NCBI GenBank assembly: GCA_036346395.1
Contig: CM070604.1
Coordinates: 34,933,662 to 34,997,661, forward strand
Direction: 5' to 3'
From: Hsuehochloa calcarea
Lineage: Eukaryota; Streptophyta; Magnoliopsida; Poales; Poaceae
Length of the DNA stretch: 64,000 nucleotides
The stretch's first letter is position 1; every line of letters begins with the position of its first letter. The notes below the pieces were generated by a model. The model ran no database searches. It was not told the DNA's origin and worked only from the letters and a program-made list of their open reading frames with translations. A program made the translations under genes and the position numbers. This document shows, piece after piece, positions 58,038-64,000 of this stretch.

Positions 58038-60431
58038 TGTAACATCTCAATTTTCTCAACATTTAAAAATATTTTATTATTTAGTAGTTGGAAAATTCAA
58101 CATTTCGATTTTATTTGAATTTTTAATTAAAGCTTAATATGGACTTTTAGCACCAAAATAATTTAATATGATCTATCCCATCATCAAGAATTGTCAAAAC
58201 TATTTAATTTCGATTCTATGGCTTGTATATATTTTCTACAATTTTGTAGAATTTTTATGAGTTCATTTGCTATTTTCTAATTGCTATTTGTATTTTCTAA
58301 AAAAACTAATTTAAAATCTGGAAACAGTGTTTGGGCCAAAACCCAACCCTATTCCCGCCGGCCCAACACTGTGCGGCCCAGCTCGCCCCCATGCGTGCCC
58401 CGCTTCGACTGACATGCGGGCCCTACATGTCAGCCTCTCCTCTCCTCATCGCGCGCGTGTTCCGCTGCTGACGTGTGGGTCCCGCTGAGTCGTCGTCTCC
58501 GCGTGAGCTGTGCTCACCTCCACCATTGTTGAGCTCGAGCTCCGAACAGCAACGAAGAAATCCCAACTAAAACCCTAGTGCCCCACCCCTTTCCCCATTT
58601 CCCCCTTTCCTCCCACTAGCAGCCGCCGGCTCTCCCCACCCTCCCCCTGCGCCATATTGGTTTGTCAGATTTGGGTAAGTTCCGTATATTTTCTGATCTG
58701 TCCACCTTTCAGAAAGTTGTAGCCCTTGATCTTAGCTTTCTTTTTGCCCCGAGATCATCTGATTTGAAGTTACGGTTTAGGAGATATGTCTGTTTTTGTG
58801 CGACTGGTCAGGAGAGCTGACGGGATTTAGCAGTTTTCTTGTCTGGCCATTATGAATTGTTTAGATGCCAAATTAGAAAGGCCACCCAAAATTAATATTG
58901 TATAGAATTAATTAATCTTTCCAAGTTGATAAATAACATGATTTTTAGAGTTGGCAATCAAAAGTTATTGAATTTTTACCGTCATTGTGTCGATTTGATC
59001 GAGGGAACATCAAACTTCACCAGAACATTAGGGTTAATAGAAGACCGAATCAGGAGTCTTTCCCAACTAGGTTATTGTATCCTATTTAATAATATTTCCA
59101 AATTGATAAAGATCATCTCAATTGGATCTGTAGAGTGAAAGTTATGCCATGTTATTTACTGCTGTGCTGTATTCTGGACAGATGTCTGTCAGTTGTTTTC
59201 AACGGTTGTTTAGACCACTATTTTGGCCGAATCAAAGAACCCCACCAACTAGAGTTTCGTAGCCTGTTACGTTAAGAGTATTTGAGAACTGGTTTCAAGT
59301 CATTCGGAGTTACAAATATTTAACTATGATTTTTCTCGTACTGCTGTCCCAGGAAGCATTATGGTAGACTGCCGGGAAATTTGGGTAGAACCTCTCTTTG
59401 AGTCATAGGTCTTGAGGGGTTGGATTAAGGGGTGTAAACGGAGTCCATCATTCATCGTATTTATTGTTACCACTATGCTTGTGTAGGAGGTGGAATTCCA
59501 GAGTAGAGACACCAATTTTGCTTCCTTGTGTGCCGTAGCGGGAAAGAAAGAAACAGGCACGTGCACCTATAATGTGGTTGTTATGTGATTGTTCTATATG
59601 ATGAATCATGGTAACATATGCTTGTTCGATGTACTGTTTTATGGTGATATGTATTTGTTCATGATGGCTAGATTACTCAAATTCGATTACTGTCATTTTA
59701 TTGTTCATCATGTGCACTCATGAATGCAAGTTGTGGACTTGCGACACCCACGGGAGTGGGTGGTGATTGTAAGACCCACCATTCCAAAGTAGGCATTGTG
59801 GATCACCGGTTGACTTGTTCTCAGACGGGCTTTGGATCCCCGCGTGTTGTAGAACGCGGGCATAAGTGAACACCGACGGGTGTTCACTCGCTATACCGGT
59901 ATGAGCAAAAGAGAAGTGCGTGTGCATTCATTCATTCATATGTTGATTTGATTCATGATGTTGATACACTGTTGGATAATGAATGATTTTGTTATGTTTT
60001 GTATCATTGGCCTTGCTGAGTCTTGGACTTACCCTTGCCGTGTTGTTTTTTTTAGGTATACCGGTTGTGGACGGCATGCATGGGCGGGAGTAGGAATTAT
60101 CACGGTTGCACACTGGCACTAATAAAGTGAATAAATCATTTAAGTGATAACTTGGACTTTGAATAGCTTTATGTGAGGCTTACTTCCTTACGTTCTATGT
60201 CGTGGACATCCTCTATTGGAGTTGGATAGCGTTTTATGGTCATTTCTTTCATGAACATGTTTGTACGCGTGTTTGGATATTTGCTTATTATTGTTGTTAA
60301 TTGCGCGAATGTCCGGATAGTTCGATTTACAAAGGAGACTCTGCCGAAATTTAGAAAGAAATGTCTTAGTTCCATTTGTAGACTTGTTACGGTGGTAGCA
60401 TTCCATGCTCAGGTTGGGCTAGGGTGTTACA
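58038..60431 (+). repeat. G4 5' LTR, mosaic
   Basis: The first about 600 bp follow the G5 LTR start (AATATGGACTTT, CAAAACTATTTAATTT, TTTCTAATTGCTATTTG). From about 58655 on it follows the solo LTR at 22303 (GTCAGATTTGGGTAAGT, AAAGTTGTAGCCCTTGATCT, final CTAGGGTGTTACA). Donor-like GT at 58675 and acceptor-like TTTTTTTTAG/GTATACC at 60054 are kept. Confidence 0.82.
59738..59912 (+). other. Inverted-repeat block in the G4 LTR
   Basis: CCCACGGGAGTGGG and a CACC/GGTG pair precede a stem CCCGCGT/ACGCGGG (59839-59860) at the place where relatives have CCCGTAC/GTACGGG. ATACCGGTAT follows near 59893. Confidence 0.62.
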
Positions 60432-60433
60432 GT

Positions 60434-60445
60434 TGGTATCAGAGC
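60434..60445 (+). other. G4 primer-binding site (tRNA Met-i)
   Basis: TGGTATCAGAGCGGGC lies two bases after the LTR. Confidence 0.92.
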
Positions 60446-63400
60446 GGGCTTCAGGTCCGTGGTAGCTACAAAAGAAAAAAAAGAAAAATTAAATTGACAC
60501 ACTGTGCACAGTAGGACGGGAATGGGCAAAGCATTGCATTCACGTTTCTGTTATATCATATTGATGATTGCTGATACTAATTGAGTATGATTGCTTATTT
60601 ATCGATTATATGATGGTCCTGTAAGAGAATAATCGTTGTCGAGAGGTAAAGTTTGGTTGTGGTCATGGGCATAGTCAAAGTGTGCCACTGTTGGTGGTAT
60701 GGGATTAGCAATGGTTTCCCTCGAGTAACTTAGTTACCAAGGTTGGCGATGATTTCTTGGAGAAGTTTTTGTCTTCCTTGAGTATGTACCTGGTGTTCTG
60801 GTTGTAGCTTTTGCGGTTGATGGACTTTTCTTTGATGGTGGTTACAATGCCATTGACGGGATTCAAGTGGTCTCTATTGGTTCTTTTAAATAAATATTGT
60901 TCTTTCGACTATTGAGATACTTTTGGCTACTTATGAACGTTGTTGTTCTGCAAGGTTGGTCCCTTCATGGGAGTTTTGTCTTCTTGTTGTGAAGCACGGC
61001 TCAGTTATTCGCTTGGCATTTTTGGTAGAAGAAAGTATATTTTACAAGTCCTTTAATATGTGAAGTTTCGGTCCATGCACTCTCTTTTAGGGGTAAATGG
61101 AGTTTAATGCTTCTTCTTTAGGAAGGAAAGTGTCAAAACCCTTTTGTAACGTTTTGTTGTATTAAGGTAAGAAGTCGTAACATGGAAGATAATTGATTTG
61201 ATATGAGTACCAAGTTGGGTCAATGGCATGGTACATGATTAATCTTAACTAGTATCTTTGGAAGTGAAATTGATTAAGTTGATGTTGTCGTCTAGTAGTT
61301 CTTGATGAATTGTGACTAAAGGCATGTTTATACCTACTAGGAACTCGAGATTTATTAAGAAGTGTGAGATATTGATGAACTCGTCTGATCATTAAGATTG
61401 TGGGATTTGATAAATTTCTTAGATAATTTGAAGTATTGGGTTTCAATGGATTAATATAACCATTGGTGATGGTTACGGTAAGGAGGTGTTTGAACGTTGT
61501 ATTAGAGGACATTAATGCAGAGAATATTGTAAATTGGCTATTTGATGATTATATATGGTTGCTAGACTTACATATTATTTAGTATCATTAATTGTTGGAA
61601 TTGTGTACAAGAGGTGGAAGGGATTGAATATCGGTGAAACTCAAAGTTATGGGAGGAGTTCTAGATAGTTTGTCTACATAGATGACGCGATGAATTTGGT
61701 TGTAGTGTTGGTGAGACATTTGATCGATGCAATATTTTGATTCTTGAAATTCTAGTGTGATTCAGGTGAAATCTAAACATGAAGAGGAAGTGTTGAATAT
61801 GTGGTTGTAAGTATTCATGTGATTCGCAAAGAAAGGGTGGTAGCAATTAAACTTTATAATGAAGCCAGTCGGTAACAACGATAGTTGGGATGTAATTGTT
61901 GTGTGTTAACATTTGGTGTGGGGCATCACTAAGAGTTGCACGGATGTGATTAAATAAGTGGCTTATGCTTACATAATTGTGGAATCATCGGATAATAGCA
62001 TGTTCTTGATGAAAGGGTATTGGTAAAACCTTTTAATTTGTGTAGTGGATGCCTTCTAAAGCAAAGTAGTTGTGGTAGTAAGGTTGTATGGTTTCGGTAT
62101 ACTCTCATTTTGAAGATGGGATGGTAAAGTAGTATGTAACAACTTGGTGAACTTTTGGGGGCTTTATAATGGAAGAGTTGATGATAAGGAATCATGTTGA
62201 GAGTGTGTTAGGCTTAATGTTAGTAAGAATATCTGTAAGGGGTTATGACTTGTGGGTGTGGTGACGAATATTTTAGAAAGGATGTAAGTTGATCGCCTTT
62301 TGTAATATCAGTTAAATGCAAGTTTGGAGTTTTGCACTCATGGCCTTTGGTAGTTCCTGAATTATGTGGTAAACTAAAATTTGTTGGGCAAAGCGACATG
62401 TCGGAAAGTTCTATTTGGTCCTTGCGTAATTCATGAGGTTTGATCTTAAAGGCTCTTTTGGTTGAGGTGGCAATGTGATTTGTAATCAAAGAAATTATGT
62501 CCTTGTTAAAAGAAAAAAGTGTAGTAGAAGTATTTGAGATTGGAGTTAATTTGGTAACTTGCAACTTATTTAAGTACATTTAACTTTTCTTTCGTTGCCG
62601 TTTAAAGGCTTCTTGAGTTTCATTGGCAATGCTTATTTTGTTGGCGGAAATTTGATATTCTCTTCTGGTGGGACTTATGTCCTTATCTGTGGTCTCATAT
62701 TTTGTTTTCTGAGTTCATCGCTATATGACTCTTTCTATTGATCTTGAATTTGCTGTGAATGGAAAACGTTTTTCTAAGTGTTGGAATCATTATTGTTATT
62801 TGCCTTTATTTTTGAGAAAGGAATAATGAATCGTTTTACAAAACCTCATAGAGGGTAGAGCAACTGATTGGTGGTAGTCAAGTGAAAGATTTTGTGAGAC
62901 TCTAGGTGTCAATTTGATTGAGAAGTATTGAGTGATAAGTTGATTTCTTGGAGTAATCCCTGGAGAGGGTTTGACCTAAATAGGAAGTTTTGTCTTTGGG
63001 GCTAAACCGATGGTAATATTGTAACTAATAGAACCTATAGTGGTTTGCGGTTAAAGATTATTTGTTCAAGTCGAGTGGAACATTGGAATTGTTGGACGAA
63101 TGGAAACCTTGGTTAGTTCATTAGAGACGATTTGGTACTTTACCAGGTTGTGTAGGCAAAGTATGAAGGTGTAATTCAATGAGAGTAGGATTAGCGAAGT
63201 AATCTAATCGTGATGTCAATTAATCGGATAGTAGGGAGCGTTGAGATGTTGGCAGGTATGCCCTGGCTTTAGTGAATAACCCTCTGGGAGATAGAATTCT
63301 TCTAAAATATAAGTTGGTCGAGAAAATATTCACATGTGGACGATAAGGATTGAGTATGTTTGGAATGTGGGAGTTTTATTGAATGAATCGGAGGATTCCT

Positions 63401-64000
63401 CGATGTCTTTACAAGAAGTTGTTGTAGAAGTTCTAGAGGTTGAAATTGGGTTATATTTTTTATGCTAGAACCTGGGTTGCCAATGATTATGTGTAACAGT
63501 AATAGAAAGAGCATATTCAGAATGGTGGGATGATCATTGATATAACTCATTTGAGGAAGCACATGGGAATGTGTGAGGTGATATCCAAGTAATTCATTAT
63601 TAAAGGATTGAAGTGACGTGTTTATGTGTGAAGGTCCATTTTGGGAATGCATTTGGAAGTCATCTGCCCAAAATTTCACCGTTAGTAGAGGTGTCGGCTA
63701 GAGTATATTTTTTGTGGAAGTCATTAAAGTCTCTCTACAAAGGTGTGAATGGTGAATTCGGGTTGAGCATAGTGCTGAGGTTGCCAATTTAAGAGAAATG
63801 AGTTAGTGTGATATGGGTGAAATGGGGTTCCATACTTTGAGAGAAATTCTATTTCTAAAACAAAAAAAAAAAAATTTCCTCGAGTAGTGAAACGCTCTCT
63901 TGATTCTTGTTTGAACCATGCGGTTATGACGGATGTCTTTCGCAAATGGAGTTTGACCTTATGACTGGCATGCGTGGTTCTTATCAGTTCAGAAAGAATA
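60446..64000 (+). pseudogene. G4 interior, heavily decayed or non-coding
   Basis: The plus strand is poor in C and rich in G and T (for example 18 G to 3 C at 62161-62220). Frames are short. Near 62845-62880, text resembling RATDWW, stop, SSERFCE recalls the gag WW motif of G2 and G3 (QADNWWE), but it lies about 2.4 kb from the primer site instead of about 0.6 kb. No RT or integrase is recognisable. It may be an old element with strong C loss, or a non-autonomous derivative with non-coding interior. Confidence 0.5.

Larger units (their letters stand above)
58038..64000 (+). mobile_element. Gypsy G4, 5' end only (+)
   Basis: A 2.39-kb LTR (58038-60431, TGTAACATCTC to AGGGTGTTACA) is followed by a Met-initiator primer site. 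The bases after it (GGGCTTCAGGTCCGTGGTA, then GACACACTGTGCACA) match the G3 leader, so the element belongs to the G2/G3 group. The interior runs off the window and has no long plus-strand frame. The far LTR and TSD are outside the window. Confidence 0.85.

Noticed and set aside
61249..63945. Minus-strand frames of 60-125 codons
   Set aside because: They arise because the plus strand is C-poor. No domain or consistent start context is seen.

Overview
This window is plant nuclear heterochromatin, most likely from a monocot. That placement is inferred from the dominance of Ty3/gypsy chromoviruses with 2-3 kb LTRs, the Met-initiator tRNA primer sites, the nested insertions and one GC-rich exon-like segment beside AT-rich DNA. 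No complete host gene, rRNA, tRNA or CRISPR array is visible.

Layout. 1-721: CAG-rich low-complexity DNA and a 39-bp direct repeat. 722-7427: a decayed Ty1/copia element (+) with about 0.3 kb LTRs. 7690-18958: gypsy element G1 (-), LTRs about 3.1 kb. 18959-24562: G-rich DNA and an old gypsy LTR (+), interrupted by a 2.15-kb solo LTR (22303-24452, TSD GCTCC). 24563-27451: the only non-repetitive-looking stretch, with a GC-rich exon-like segment. 27461-36478: gypsy G2 (-), TSD ATATC, inserted in a small CACTA-like element. 36675-39114: degenerate LTR and unassigned DNA. 39115-57308: a solo LTR (TSD CCTAT) split by gypsy G3 (-, 40111-56171, TSD CCAAT), which is itself split by a truncated gypsy G5 (+, 43370-50919). 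58038 to the window end: 5' LTR, primer site and decayed interior of gypsy G4 (+).

The gypsy elements carry gag, protease, reverse transcriptase, RNase H and integrase in that order. G2 and G3 end in a chromodomain-like module. All coding regions are broken. Many breaks in G1, G3 and G5 sit at CAG, CTG or CCGG sites, whereas a 469-bp AT-rich part of the two G1 LTRs is identical. This suggests that methylation-linked sequencing error, rather than age, caused many of the frameshifts. G2 also has TGG-to-TGA and CGA-to-TGA stops that look like real decay.

The most interesting signals are in the LTRs. Several families share a block of short inverted repeats, including one hairpin whose stem differs between families by compensated pairs. 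The same families have a strong splice-donor-like site after the GC-rich leader and an acceptor-like site 1.35-1.55 kb downstream, so a leader intron inside the LTR is a testable idea. Other points are a mosaic LTR at 58038, clustered palindromes upstream of the G1 TATA box, and a truncated nested element that removed about 0.8 kb of its host.
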